A DNA stretch of 64,000 nt from Euonymus europaeus (Eukaryota > Streptophyta > Magnoliopsida > Celastrales > Celastraceae). Location: positions 19,548,001 through 19,612,000 of the forward strand of contig OY756962.1 of the NCBI GenBank assembly GCA_963580455.1. Direction: 5' to 3'. Of the stretch, positions 10,301 through 22,407 are shown one piece after another. Within the stretch, counting starts at the first letter, position 1. Each line of letters begins with the position of its first letter. The translations under genes and the position numbers were made by a program. The notes under the pieces are model-generated. The model saw only the letters and a program-made list of their open reading frames with translations. It had not been told where the DNA came from and did no database searches.

Positions 10301-11328
10301 ATTGAAAAGCAGTCGGATTCCAAGAAAAATGAACCCACCCATAATAACAATAGAGGAAAAGGTCCCTTGGTTGATCAACCTCGAAAATATCCTCCTCTAG
10401 AACAGAAAGACCAGTTTTATAGCACTTTGCCAAAAGAGCAAGCTGAAGAAAATCAGGATGCAAAGCAGTCAGATGTTCGGACGAGGACTGAAGCTTCCTT
10501 ACAGCAGTCAGCATTGGACCCACACCCCGTAATGGTGCTTCAAGAAGCATAACTTGGTCCTTGAACCTCTTACAAACAGATATAACTGCATACACATGTA
10601 AGCATCTTAATAGAAAAAGAAAATAGCAAATAAGTAAAACTTAGTCTGAAGTAGTGAAAAATACACTTCTCAGGTGCCAATCGAATCTGCTCTGCAGCAC
10701 AAGAATTGATAAATCTGGAAAAGATAAAAACCAATTCACCAGCTTGTTCTTTTGATATTGGAACTGACGAGCATGCCCTCCTGTTGCAAAATTACTCACA
10801 CATTCAAAAGACATCTTGAACACACAAACCCCAAAAAAAAAAAACGATTGTCCTAATAGAAGCACTGCATAGACAACAAATAGTTGTTAAAAAGTTTTTA
10901 TTTACTAGAATTCCATTTCATACATGAATCACACAATGCCCTTCAAGACAGCAGACATCCGAAAGCAATTATTTGACTACCCTAGATATCTTACAAAGAA
11001 TTTTGATAGAGCACTTGCCTAACTATCATTTCCTAACTTTCTCAACATCTAAAGTCAATCAAACTTAATAAAGAAACATATAAACATCAATCAGAGAAAG
11101 AGCGCTGGCATACAAGAGAAAGAGGTAACCCAGAGAGTGCTTGGAGGGGTCGAGCTGGTCCAGAAAAGGCAGCAACCGAATGGACTGGTTGAGGAGCGAG
11201 TCATCGGCTTGTTTGAGCAGATTGTGAAGGTGAGAGAGGTCAGCGACACTGCCCGATAGCCCCTGAATTTGAACCACCAGCGCTTCTGGAAGAATAACAG
11301 AGCTTTCGTGAAGTTCATCCAGCTTCAT
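7390..11328 (-). CDS. CSN3: COP9 signalosome complex subunit 3, C-terminal exon not found
   Basis: Subunit of the COP9 signalosome, the nuclear complex that removes NEDD8 from cullin-RING ubiquitin ligases and represses photomorphogenesis. Exons in transcript order: 11114-11328, 10665-10780, 10339-10585, 9323-9380, 9119-9208, 8779-8844, 7873-7962, 7607-7765, 7390-7511. All have GT..AG borders and the phases match at every junction. Conserved segments: [102 protein letters not shown], the PCI region ([18 protein letters not shown]), and [15 protein letters not shown]. The start chosen is the ATG at 11328 ([10 protein letters not shown]), about ten residues longer at the N-terminus than I expect; an in-frame ATG at 11406 also exists. 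The expected last 40-odd residues are not recognisable at 7000-7390, so the gene may be 3'-truncated or its last exon may lie left of the window. Confidence 0.92.
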
Positions 11329-11499
11329 CTTCGTCTCTGTGCCCTGGCCTCGAATGATCTCCAGCTTGAAGCATAAATATTTGGGCCATTTGGTGATGGG
11401 CTTCACTATTTTGGACTCTCGTCTTTATTATTGGGTAGGCTTATTTGCATCCAATTTTTTTCAGTCTCATCCTATTATTAAAAAAACACCAATAAAAAA

Positions 11500-12060
11500 A
11501 AGGCAAAAATCGAGTAAACCCCATATCTCGATTCCACCCCATACCGCCCTAGCTTTCTTTCTTGGTTCTCTTTCTATAGTATCTAGATCAATGAATCCTT
11601 TTTTCTCCTGTCCCAAGAAAACCATCTATAGGGCTATTGGTTTAGGGACCGTTTCAAATGTCCTAAGTGCTGATGAAACAACGGATATTGACGAAGGAGT
11701 AGGCCATGATCTTTTGTCACGAGGAACAGTCAAGAGATCAATTCAACAAAGAGAGGCTTTCTGATAAGAAAATTCACGGGGATTGAAAAGCTAGCTCTGA
11801 TGTATGCCTTCTAGTCCCCTTTCGAGGAACCCTTATTAAATGGAAGGCAATGAAATTGTTCGTTTTGAATGTGGGGAATACGGGCATCGAATAGAAATCT
11901 ATCCCAAAGAAAGAAGCTAGTTTGTTGGTATCCACTAATTCAAAAGTCTCAAGGGCGGAGGAGCAAGCAAGCTCTATTATGCTGGCTCAAACAAGAGGAG
12001 TAGGATACTTCTTCCTCAACGGTGTAGATGGTCTTCTATACTTTGGAGCTTAAGGGTTGA
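11500..12060. other. organelle-like (probably mitochondrial-derived) insertion
   Basis: The base texture changes abruptly from its AT-rich surroundings: balanced composition and phrases typical of plant mitochondrial intergenic DNA (a stretch rich in AAGCTAGCTCTGATG, GGCGGAGGAGCAAGCAAGC and similar). An open frame on the plus strand runs to 11764 without recognisable domains. It lies just upstream of the CSN3 start. The call rests on style only. Confidence 0.35.
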
Positions 12061-12951
12061 GGTGTTTACTAGACTGATTTTTTTTTTCTAATTTTGAGGT
12101 GGGACTGGGAAAGAGTGGATGCAAATAGTCTTACCTCATTATTTGGATCTCATAATTGTTTAGTTTGGCCGGTCTTATCTACATTTATTCAATTCAAACA
12201 TTTTTACATATAAATGCAATATTTTTTAGAATGTAGAGAGTGGGATGCTAAGTGGATTCTATATGTGTATTTATAAACAATGATTATTTCACATGTCACA
12301 TAAATTTTAGAATAAAATAAAGTTCATATTTTGGATGGATATAGCACAAATCATATTTTTTTATATATGGTCACTTCATATAATGTCTCTTTTGTATCAG
12401 CTTTATAAGAGTATATAACTGTTATAGCATTTTTCAACTTTTGATGAATAAACATTGTTTCCAATTATATTCCTTCTTCACCTTCAACTATTCTCTACAA
12501 ATTCTCAAACAACCTTTAAAATATAAGATGATATCGGAGCTTAATGATCCATCAACTTCACAAACAGTCACACAAGTTGCTAACATGACTTCAAGTTCAT
12601 TAACTGAAGTTTCTAACTTGATGATAAGTGATTGGGCATTGTCTTCAAGCATTGCTACATCAATAGCTAAATTTGTTTTGGAAACTGTACCAGCAACCAA
12701 CTTCTTCAACAATGAATAGCATCAACCTCAGACTTCACACTTATAGGAATAAAACATAGTAAAAAGTGTATCCGAGATAAATTCTCTTTCATAGCCACTC
12801 GAGTGAAAACCATTGACCAAGTCGCTCGACCACTTCCAAAAAGTGCTCAAGCTCTTTTACTAGCAAACACACCTTTTGAAAAGGATTTTCCAATGGACAT
12901 GTCTTTATGTACAAAAGACATGTTAATCGTCAACAACCCTATATAAATATA
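12061..12951. other. no supported gene
   Basis: AT-rich sequence. A 92-codon open frame at 12441-12719 is Ser/Thr-rich without a recognisable domain and is probably chance. Bases 12720-12951 end in a TATA-like run (CTATATAAATATA, 12940-12952) just before the repeat at 12952 and could be the U3 part of an old LTR. Confidence 0.3.
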
Positions 12952-13120
12952 TGCATTACATATGTATAAGAGAGAATATTATCATTGTTGATTCCATCAG
13001 AGATACGAGAATTTTTTCTCTCATTTCTTGTGTAAGAAAGATCGTTTTATCCTGGAACATTGATGTTCGATTACCAAAAGTGTGTGAGACAAATCAATCC
13101 TAAGGAGACAGTGTTGAACA
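12952..13120 (+). repeat. direct repeat copy 1 (169 bp), LTR-like
   Basis: Begins TGCATTACATATG and ends GTGTTGAACA (TG..CA form). A diverged second copy lies at 13958-14130. A TATA-like run lies directly upstream. No primer site or target duplication was found, so LTR status is a guess. Confidence 0.6.
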
Positions 13121-13957
13121 AGAAATAGACTAACATCCAGCCAGCCACAAAAAAGAATCATAACCAGAGCAACAAAGGTGCAAGCACAATTCCAACCCGA
13201 GTTGCAAGAACAGAAACTTCAAAATACTACCTTGAGAAAACACTCCAAAAAGTCGAACAACCACAATGCAAACCCAACTAAACATAGCCTTCTATACAAA
13301 AGCAAGGCCAAGACAAAAAGTTCCACAAATTGAACTGAACAGTCACAAAACAATCCCAACTTGGACCATGCCGAGAGGACAAATTCAAAAGGCCAAGAAT
13401 CCATCCAGAAAAACAACAAGATATATTCAACCAGAGCAATAAATAAAAAGAAAAGCAAGGCAAGTGAAAAAATAGGGGTCCAGGACATAAATAGAGAGAA
13501 GAAATACCCTTTGTTTCTGAATTGAACAATGGAGAAGGCAATGGTGGTCGAACAAATTGGCAACAAAATTTTACCCGAGGAAGAAGACCGACTCGCCAAA
13601 GGAGATCTAGGCTACTATCATGCAAACTCGAGAAGAAGCCAATCGATCTCACGAACCTAAGAAGAAGAAGAACAAGAACAAAGAAGATAGGAGGAAGAGA
13701 GAGGCAAAATAGGGTTCGTCAATTATGTAAATAGTAAATAACAAAAATTGTCATTTTGAGCTTATTTTGGGCAAGTGGCATGTTTTGGGTAAAAACACCC
13801 AAAACATGTTTTAATCTTTTTGAGTTTTAGGTTGTATTTTGAATCTTGTTTTCAAAAAGACATTTTTCAAAATGGCAAAGCAAACAAGTTTTCATCAAAA
13901 CTAAAAACAGAAAACATACTGAAAATGACAAAGAGAACAAACCCTTATTTTGTCTCA
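13121..13957. other. spacer between the two direct repeats, no gene recognised
   Basis: Contains an AAG/GAA-rich stretch (13640-13700) and a hairpin near 13765-13815 (GGCATGTTTTGGGT paired with ACCCAAAACATGTT). The overlapping open frames here have no domain support. Confidence 0.35.
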
Positions 13958-14130
13958 TGCATTACATATGCATAAAAGAGAATATTTTCATTGTTGATTC
14001 CATCAGAGACATGAGAATTTTCGCTCTCATTTCTTGTGTAAGAAAGATCATTTTATCATGGAACATTGATATCCGACTACTAGAACTAAGTGTGTGAGAC
14101 AAATCAATCATAAGGAGATAGTGTTGAACA
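13958..14130 (+). repeat. direct repeat copy 2 (173 bp)
   Basis: Aligns end to end with 12952-13120 at roughly 88 percent by eye, with one 4-bp indel. Confidence 0.6.
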
Positions 14131-14480
14131 CTAGACTTGATCATTTACAAATCATCAATTAAAGTTCCTATAACCAGGTTTTACTTCTTTACATCTTACA
14201 ATTTAATTTTCTTATATTTTTGTTGCTATATTGTATATGATATAATATAACAATTTGTGAAATTTGTACATAAAGCTATTCAAGCATACAATCCACACGA
14301 CATATAACAATAATCGATACAATCATGTTTAGAAGATCAATCAATTAATCAAAAAGGCATGGCAACAATATCACACAGGTGGTTAATTATCGCAAAAAAA
14401 TCAAAGGAATTAGAGTCAAAAGTCTTAGAAGAAGCCCTATTTCTAATCTTCTTAGAGTGCCTTCAACAATGCTTAGGTAG

Positions 14481-14538
14481 TAAATGATTTACTTTATAAA
14501 CAAACATACTACCTTTAGAATAATACTTACTTGATTAT
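14481..14538 (-). mobile_element. copia-like solo LTR, left (3') fragment
   Basis: Last 58 bp of an LTR split by element A and continued at 40257-40610. Preceded by GGTAG (14476-14480), matching GGTAG at 40611-40615, which supports a solo LTR on the minus strand. The end is TA rather than the usual CA. Confidence 0.65.
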
Positions 14539-16350
14539 TGTAGCACCCCATCCCAATTAACCAATCTCACAACCTTGAAATCCAAAGTTATCACAGAAAA
14601 ATCTTGCAATTTCAACTATAATCTTAATTAAATATCTCATACAAACACTACCAACAACTCAAGATAATAATAAAAGTAAAATTCCATAGTTCTCCAATAA
14701 TTTTAGATAAAATAAATCTCTAATAAGACATTCATGCACCAAGTTCCAAGCTAATTAAAAATGCTAACCCCTTTCAGTATTAGTCTTGCAGTCAACTGCT
14801 TATTTAGATAAATTAGAAAATTATTAATCTTCAATCATATCATAACTTGCATAATCCCATAGATCAACTACCACTAATGCCTCCCTCATTACATGAGCAC
14901 TTTCACTGAGGATCCCCGATATCACCATCAACAGTCAGTTCAGCATATTCGTCATTACCTGCATCACGGAACATAATGAGCCAAGGCCCAGCAAGTAACA
15001 TTTTATGCATGAATGTGCATGTTTTCCTTAGAAAATAAACACTTCATCAATTAAAACCTTTAACTAGTACTAGGGCCCTCTAACCCTAGCAAACTGCTAC
15101 AAAGACACCAGTCGAGATTTCCTTTTAGTATCCTACCATAGAACACTTTCCTGTAATTGTACTTTATTCCTTTATTTCCTTTCCAATTTCGTGAGCCTTA
15201 ACAATAACATTTCCAATACACCCGTCCTGTAGCAATTATACTAGGTTTATAAAACATTTTTCTCCATTTTGTAAACCTTATAGTATGCAATGCCATGTCA
15301 TGCACAATTTTGGATAATCAATAATCATACAATAAATATCAGCACATATACATTCCCATATAATCACATTCATCAGTAATTTATCAATTTCAGTAATCCA
15401 ATACATGCATGACATCAAAACAATTCAAATAGCACGCAAGTTCCGTAATACAGTTGAAACGTTACTTACCTTATTGCGCTTTCCTAAGTCCCAATAAAAT
15501 CAACTATGCAACCTAATCCTGAAATCCATAATCAAACTTATTTACATTAACATTTTATACAACTAATAATTTAATTTAATTAAATTTATTTTGGTCAAAT
15601 CTGGACAGACCGGTCAACGGGTCTGTCCAGTACCAACCCGGTCAGTCTGACTCGGTTGTGCTTTCCTTTTCACTGGACGGGTTAGTAGACCCGTTAAGGC
15701 TGGAACCGGGTCGTCCCCTTCTAGGATGCGGTGGACCTCAGCACCAGCCCATATTGGTATAGGAGGGTCAGACGATGTTAGCGCCACCTTCCATTACCTT
15801 ATTGGTGGTCGGATGCCGGCGAAATCCCTCTAGAAACTCATGGCTGCCGCTCCCTATCTCCTCCAATCGACGATCCTATGCAACTCTGTTGGATCCAAAA
15901 CTACCACAGATGAGTTCCTCTCTGCGCGCTCGACCTTCCGGTACCGGTCTCGTCGCAGCTCGTAGCCTTTTCCGGAAGACCACGCTCCGTCGCCGCCCCT
16001 CTCCCTCGCCTAACTGCGGTTTAGTTCTAGGGTTGGTCTCGATTTGCGTGCTGTTTTTATATCATTTTTTTAATTGATCCATTTTACGGTTCTACCCCTT
16101 TAAGTTGTATTTTTATCCCTATAAGTCCCCTCCGTATTTACCGCTCTACCATTTTCCATTAAAATCTTTAACGATTCCTATTTAATTCCTAAAACTCCAA
16201 TATAATGGCATTCTCGGTCTCCCAATCACGTGATATTTACACCCAAAATATTTAGAAAATATTTTCATATAATTGTAAAAATACATATTAATTACTACAT
16301 CCATTAACTGATATTCACACGCATGCTAACTACGAACTCGGTGTGTTACA
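14539..16350 (-). repeat. element A 3' LTR (1812 bp)
   Basis: On the minus strand it begins TGTAACACACCGAG and ends GGGGTGCTACA. It aligns throughout with 38452-40251. The stretch 15600-16040 is GC-rich and holds a chance open frame; it is LTR sequence, not a gene. Confidence 0.9.
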
Positions 16351-16352
16351 GT

Positions 16353-16368
16353 CTCCCCCCCCCCCCCC
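16353..16368 (-). promoter_or_regulatory. element A polypurine tract
   Basis: Plus strand reads TCTC followed by about ten more C (a run of 14 C at 16355-16368), so the minus strand is a G-rich purine tract immediately upstream of the 3' LTR. Confidence 0.85.
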
Positions 16369-16399
16369 ACTTTATAAAAATTTCGTCCTCAAAATTTAC

Positions 16400-16429
16400 T
16401 TACCTGAATAGTTCTGGATATTTGGCCCT
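16400..16429 (-). pseudogene. element A pol, last codons of the chromodomain
   Basis: Minus strand reads RAKYPELFR then stop (complement of 16400-16402). This is the end of the chromodomain frame interrupted at 33022 by element B. Confidence 0.8.
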
Positions 16430-17174
16430 TGTCGCAACCGGTTTTGCGAAAGGGAATTTAAAAGAGAGCCGCCACCAATTGTAATAGGTGCAATTGGTCA
16501 TCATAAAAATAATTTGGTCTGCGAAAATCCATAAAAAATGGGTAAGTGAGTTTGTTACGTATGGGGAAGGTGTGAGGCACCCCACAACGTCTGTTTTAAA
16601 ACGGTTGTCAATTTAACTTTCATTATCCCCTTAAATGATTTTTTAAGAAAAATTAATTATGACAGGAATCATATATAGAGTAAAATAATTATACAAAAAT
16701 ATATGGAAATAGGATAAAAATAAGTTTGATAAAAACTATATTAAAATTGAATAAAATAATTTTAGGAAACATAAAAATTATATTAAAAATTTAATATTGA
16801 GATTCACAGAATTTTTCCATCCAATGGTCCAATTTCTTGGAAGCACTCTCACCTCAAGAACCTTTCCGAGGGTGCATCTGATGCATACCCCAAATCGATT
16901 CCATCGTAGGTAAATAATTTCGATATAATTTTTATACACCATGAAAATATACAATATAAATATTAGAAAAGCATAAAATATAAAAATAAAACGAAAATTA
17001 AATAAAATTCAAATAGAAATAAAAATAAAACGAAAATAGAAATAAAAGATAAAATAAAAATGAAATAAAAATAAAAAAAAATAAAAAAAATAAAAGATAA
17101 AAAAATGATAATAAAAACAAAATAAAAACAAAATTGAAATAGAAATAAAATTAAAACGAAAATAAAATTAAAAG

Positions 17175-17206
<32 letters not shown>

Positions 17207-17722
17207 AAAATGAAATTAAAATGTTGGAAATCGAGTTTTGTGGACTATACAATATTGAATAATCGTAAATCCCAATTTAATTATATTAACACTTTAAATC
17301 ATACAATTTACACATAATCACATAGTATGGAAAAACACATCTTAAATAAAACACATCATCAACATATAATAAAAAAACACGCATAAGAGGAACTCGATTC
17401 TCTTTTTTATTTAGGTAATTCATCATTTCAACCATACTATTAAATTAGTATGCTTAAAAATACGATTCATTACTGAAAGGATGTTATCATATCGAAGGCT
17501 CCGCACTTCATTAATCATTTTCCATCCAATGGTAGGGGATTCCATCATTTTCCTCAAGAATCCGATCGAAAACATCCAATGTTATCCAATCGGTTCCGTC
17601 GTCGGACCAATTTATCAGTCATTTATCATACAATAAATTATGAATTACACAAGGTACTCTAAGGCCCTTACAAATCTAAGCCCAAGTATCACCCATAACC
17701 TTGTCCCAGCCCTCAATTAAAA
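16430..17722 (-). repeat. element B left (3') LTR, outer part
   Basis: Aligns with 29757-31131. Includes the A/T-rich AAAATAAAA-type tract at about 16980-17215, matched at 30296-30630 in the other LTR. Confidence 0.85.
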
Positions 17723-18183
17723 TGGGTGAATACCAAGCCGATCATCTTTTGGGCCATGGTTTACCATTCAGTCATAAAAAGATTCACAATTACAAATGCA
17801 GTCACAATATGCTATAGAAGGACAAATCTACCCCTAGATATTTGGAATTCAAAACATTGGAAACATAACCCACTCATTCTTCCACATTTTCTCTCACCTT
17901 CTCTCACGTTTTATCTCGTTTTCTCTCACAAAAGTATATTTTCCGGTCACTTTCTTAAATTTTCCGACCAATTTCCGGCAAAATCAAATGGGTAAGTTTC
18001 TATTTCTATATAATCCCACGGTTTCTCTCTCTCTAGATCTCTCTCTTTCTCTCAAGATTAAGATTTTTAGTTTTTTTCATGATTTTCATTTTGTTTCAAG
18101 ATCTTTAGATTTTTTCAAGATCTTCAGTTTTATTTTCAAGATCTTTATTTTTTTTCAAGATATATTGTTTTTTTTAGTACATA

Positions 18184-19856
18184 ATTGTGGATACTGTCTT
18201 AATTTTGATATTGTTTGTTGTTGGGGTACTGTCTGTAAATTTTTTGAACTTGTTGGTACTAGATTCTTGCTGTGAAAACACTATTGCTATTGTCTCTGAG
18301 TTTGATATTGTTTATAAATCTAATACTGTCTGTGAATTATTTATTCTTAATGAATTTGATACTATCTTCTATTGATACTGTCAAGCTCTTTGTCAATTTG
18401 ATACTGTTCGTGAATTTGATCATGGTTGTAAATTTGATATTGTTTGTTGTTTGAGAATGTAATTGATATTGTATGTAATTTTGATATTGTTTGTTGTTCG
18501 ACTACTGTTTGTGAATTTTTTGAACTTATTGGTACTGGTTTCTTGCTGTGAAAACACTATTGCTACTATATCTAAGTTTGATACTGTTTATAAATCTGAT
18601 ATTGTTTGTGAATTATTTATTCTTAATGAATTTGATACTATCTACTATTGATATTGTATGTCAATTCTTTGAAGTTTTTGGTATTGTCATGCTCTTTGGA
18701 TAGTGTTTGTCAAGTTGATACTGTTTGTGAATTTGATCATGTCTGTAAATTTGACATTGCTTGTTGTTCGAAAATGCTGTTGATACTGTATGTAATTTTG
18801 ATACTATTTGTTGTTGTGGTACTGTCTGTGAATTTTTTGAACTTGTTGGTATTGGATTCTTGCTGTGAAAAGACTATTGCTACTCTCTCTGAGTTTGATA
18901 CTGTTTATAAATTCGATACTGTCTGTGAATTATTTATTCTTAATGAATTTGATACTATGTCCTATTGATACTATCTGTCAATTCTTTGAAGTTTTTGGTA
19001 CTGTCAAGCTCGTTGGATACTGTTTGTCAATTTGATACTGTTTGTGAATTTGATCATGTCTGTAAATGTGATATTGTTTATTGTTTGAGAATGCAGTTGA
19101 TATTGTACGTAATTTCGATACTGTTTGTTATTGGGGAACTGTTTGTGAATTTTTTAAACTTGTTGGTACTCGATCCCTGTTGTGATAACACTATTGCTAC
19201 TGTATCTGAGTTTGATACTGTTTATAAATCTGATACTGTCTGTGAATTATTTATTCTTAATGAATTTGATACTATCTATTATTGATACTGTCTGTCAATT
19301 CTTTGAAGTTTTTGGTATTGTCATGTTTTTCGGATATTATTTGTCAATTTGATATTGTTTGTGAATTTGATCATGTCTGTAAATTTGACATTGTTTGTTG
19401 TTCGAAAATGCAGTTGATACTGTATGTAATTTTGATACTGTTTATTGTTGGGGTACTGTCTGTGAATTTTTTGAATTTGTTGGTACTGCATTCTTGCTGT
19501 GAAAACATTATTGCTACTGTCTCTGAGTTTGATACTGTTTATAAATTCGATATTGTCTGTGAATTATTTATTCTTAATGAATTTGATACTATCTCCTATT
19601 GATACTGTCCATCAATTCTTTGAAGTTTTTGGTACTGTCAAGCTCGTTGGATACTATTTGTCAGTTTGATACTGTTCGTGAATTTGATCATGTCTGTAAA
19701 TTTGATATTGTTTGTTGTTTAAGAATGCAGTTGATACTATATGTAATTTCGATACTGTTTGCTATTGGGGCACTGTCTGTGAACTTTTTAAACTTGTTGG
19801 TACTCGATCCCTGTTGTGATAACACTGTTGATACTGTTTTTGAATTTGATATTTAA
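18184..19856 (+). repeat. tandem array, left arm of the fold-back element (317-bp period)
   Basis: About five units of 317 bp (for example starts near 18648, 18965, 19282, 19599). Each unit is built from shorter motifs such as GATACTGTCTGTGAATTTG. Every unit holds a nearly identical 106-codon open frame, but 317 is not a multiple of three, start codons are doubtful and codons are AT-biased, so I treat these as repeat by-products. A diverged partial unit lies near 20400-20600. Confidence 0.9.
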
Positions 19857-21109
19857 AGTGTTAAATGTCTTAGTATTCATTGATTTTTTGATACTATATA
19901 TTTGATATTGTCATATTTGCCATTGTTAGTATGTGGTTAGTATCTTCGTACTGTGAAATGTGTTGATAATGGTTGATATTTTGGTGCTGTATAATTGATA
20001 CTACCATTCTTTGTTGTGACAGTTTCTGATGTTTTATATACATTCATGACGAAGATGAGGCTGGAGATAATTTCATTCTGAAAAGTAATGAACTGCATTT
20101 TTGAGAATAAACTGGATATTGTCTATTTAAGTGGGTACTATTATTATTATAAGTACTGTCATTTAAATTGGTTGTGTATTTTTTGTAATTTTGATGGTAC
20201 TGTTATATCGATTGATATTGTCAAATATATCAGTATTGTCACATAATTTGATATTGTCAAATATTAGCTTTCAAAACAATAATATCACCAACAATATTAT
20301 CAAAATAAAAAATAGAACCAACATTACTAATAGTATCATTACCAACAACCCTATCAAGTTTTGCAACAAAACATTTACCAAAAATAGTATCAAATTGAGA
20401 ATACGGTTAGTACTGTCTGTGATTTCCATATTGTTTGTTGTTAGGATACTGTTTATGAATTTTTTGAACTTGTTAGTACTAACTCCATATTATGAAAACA
20501 CTGTTGTTACTGTCTATGAGTTTGATACTATTTATGAATTTGATACTGTCTGTGAATTGAATACTGTTTATTCTGTCCTGAGTTCGATACTATTTATGAA
20601 TAGACAGTACCAACTGAATAAATAGTTTCAAATGAATAAATATCATTACAATAACCAACAAAACTTAACAGTATCAATCACAAACTCATAGTATCAGAAA
20701 AAAACAGGATCAAAATATCAACTAAAATACCAACTATACAAAATAATATGACATTAACGTTTTTCTCCCAAATGCAGTTGATTAATTTCCAAAATAGAAG
20801 TATCGTCATCATCGTCTTTAGTATGCTTGTGCAACATTCTAAGTAACATCACAATATCAAACACCAAAACTTAAAAGAGTACAACAACACCAAATACTAC
20901 CAACTATATTTCACAAAAAAAAACATGACAATATTACTAACTTGAAAGAATATCACATCATACAATACCTATCATATTTTCACAACAATAAACATGACAA
21001 TATGACAATATAAAACTTGAAAGGTACCACAACATCAAATAGTATCATCTCTATTTTCACAATTTGAAGCATGATAATACCAACAGAATTGAAATCACAG
21101 CAGTACCAA

Positions 21110-21780
21110 CAACAGACAGTATCAAATTAATTGAGAATAACAAATTCACAAACAATATCAAATTCATATACAATATCTAACTCAGAGACAGTATCAACCA
21201 TATTTTGACAACAATGAGCCAACACCAACAACTTCAAAAAATTCACCTACAGTACCAACAACTTCAAAAAATTCACCTACAGTACCAACAACAAATAGTA
21301 TCGAAATCACAGACAGTACCAATAGTATTCTCAAACAAGAAGCATGACAGTACCAACAACAAACAATATCAAATTCATTGAGAATAAAAAATTCACAAAC
21401 AATATCAAATTCATATACAATATCTAACTTAGAGACAGTATCAACCATATTTTGAGAACAAAGAGCCAATACTAACAACTTCAAAAAATTCACCGACAGT
21501 ACCAACAACAAACAATACCGAAATCACAGACAGTACCAATAGTATTCTCAAACAAGAAGCATGACAGTACCAACAACAACAGACAACATCAAATTCATTA
21601 AGAATAACAAATTCACAAATATTATCAAATTCATATACAGTATCAAACTCAGAGAAAGTATCAACCATATTTTGAGAACAAGGAGCCAATAGCAACAACT
21701 TCAAAAAATTCACTGATAGTACCAACAACAAATAGTACCGAAATCACAGATAGTACCAATAATATGACATTAACGTATAA
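21110..21780 (-). repeat. tandem array, right arm (inverted relative to left arm)
   Basis: About three units with 220-250-bp spacing (marker CCATATTTTG near 21196, 21447, 21667). The reverse complement matches the left-arm unit (GTTGTTGGTACTG, GAGTTTGATACTG, TTCTTAATGAATTTGA). RNA crossing both arms could form a long hairpin. Confidence 0.85.
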
Positions 21781-22407
21781 TATTACACAAAATAGTATCA
21801 TTATCAACAACACTATCAAGTTTTGCAACAAAACAATACCAACATCAATGAACCTCAAAACAATACTAACATTGAAATCTCAATACAAATGTTGAAAAAT
21901 ATAGGATGACCATTTTCTCACAACAAAAAATATGATAATACCAATAAGTAGAGATCTTGAAAAAAAAAATCATAGATCTTGAAAAAAAAATCATAGATCT
22001 TGAAGAAAAAAAACTAAAGATCTTGAAAAAGAAAAAGAACCAAAGATCTTCAAAAGAAAACCATAGATCTTGAGAAAAAAATTTAGAAATCTTGAAAAAA
22101 AACTAGAAATCTACATAGTAAGAGAGAGAGAATGAGAGAAAATGTGAGAGCCTTCTAGATTTCACCGGAAAATTGCACGGTTTATGTGAGAGAGAATGAG
22201 AGAAAATGTGAGAGCCTTCTAGAATAGGAGAGAGATGAGGGAGAGTACATGAGAAATGTGAGAATAAGGGCATTCTCGGTATTTATTGAATAATCATCTC
22301 TCTCCCAAGTTGAAAGTCAACAAAAAGCATGATTTGTAAGTAAATAAGAAAAAACTATGACTTAATGGGAACTGATGTCCCAACAGATGACTAAGCTGCA
22401 ATTTCCC

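Larger units (their letters stand above)
17723..22407. mobile_element. Mutator-like fold-back element (4685 bp)
   Basis: Present in B's left LTR and absent from the right one, where CAATTAAAA occurs once (31123-31131). It is flanked by a perfect 9-bp duplication CAATTAAAA (17714-17722 and 22408-22416), the size made by Mutator-like transposases. Ends are imperfect inverted repeats: TGGGTGAATACCAAGC.. and, from the right, GGGAAATTGCAGCTTAG.., then TCATCTTTTGGG against TCATCTGTTGGG. Similarity continues inward through CT-rich sequence (CACATTTTCTCTC) into tandem arrays that run in opposite directions in the two arms. No transposase gene is visible, so it is non-autonomous. Confidence 0.82.

Noticed and set aside
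11339..11764. 141-codon plus-strand ORF upstream of CSN3
   Set aside because: It starts antisense to CSN3 exon 1 and runs into organelle-like sequence; no domain.
13219..13734. Overlapping ORFs of 70-126 codons on both strands
   Set aside because: Composition-driven, mutually overlapping and without any recognisable motif.
15775..16077. 100-codon GC-rich ORF and its counterpart near 39517-39828
   Set aside because: Both lie at the same position in the two LTRs of element A and differ in frame; LTR sequence rather than a gene.
18187..19856. Series of 106-codon overlapping ORFs that could look like a repeated small-protein family
   Set aside because: They coincide with the 317-bp tandem unit, lack credible ATG starts, are compositionally biased and shift frame between units.
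18184..21780. Regularly spaced repeats suggesting a CRISPR-like array
   Set aside because: Units are long, contiguous and diverged, without unique spacers, and the genome is a plant nuclear genome.
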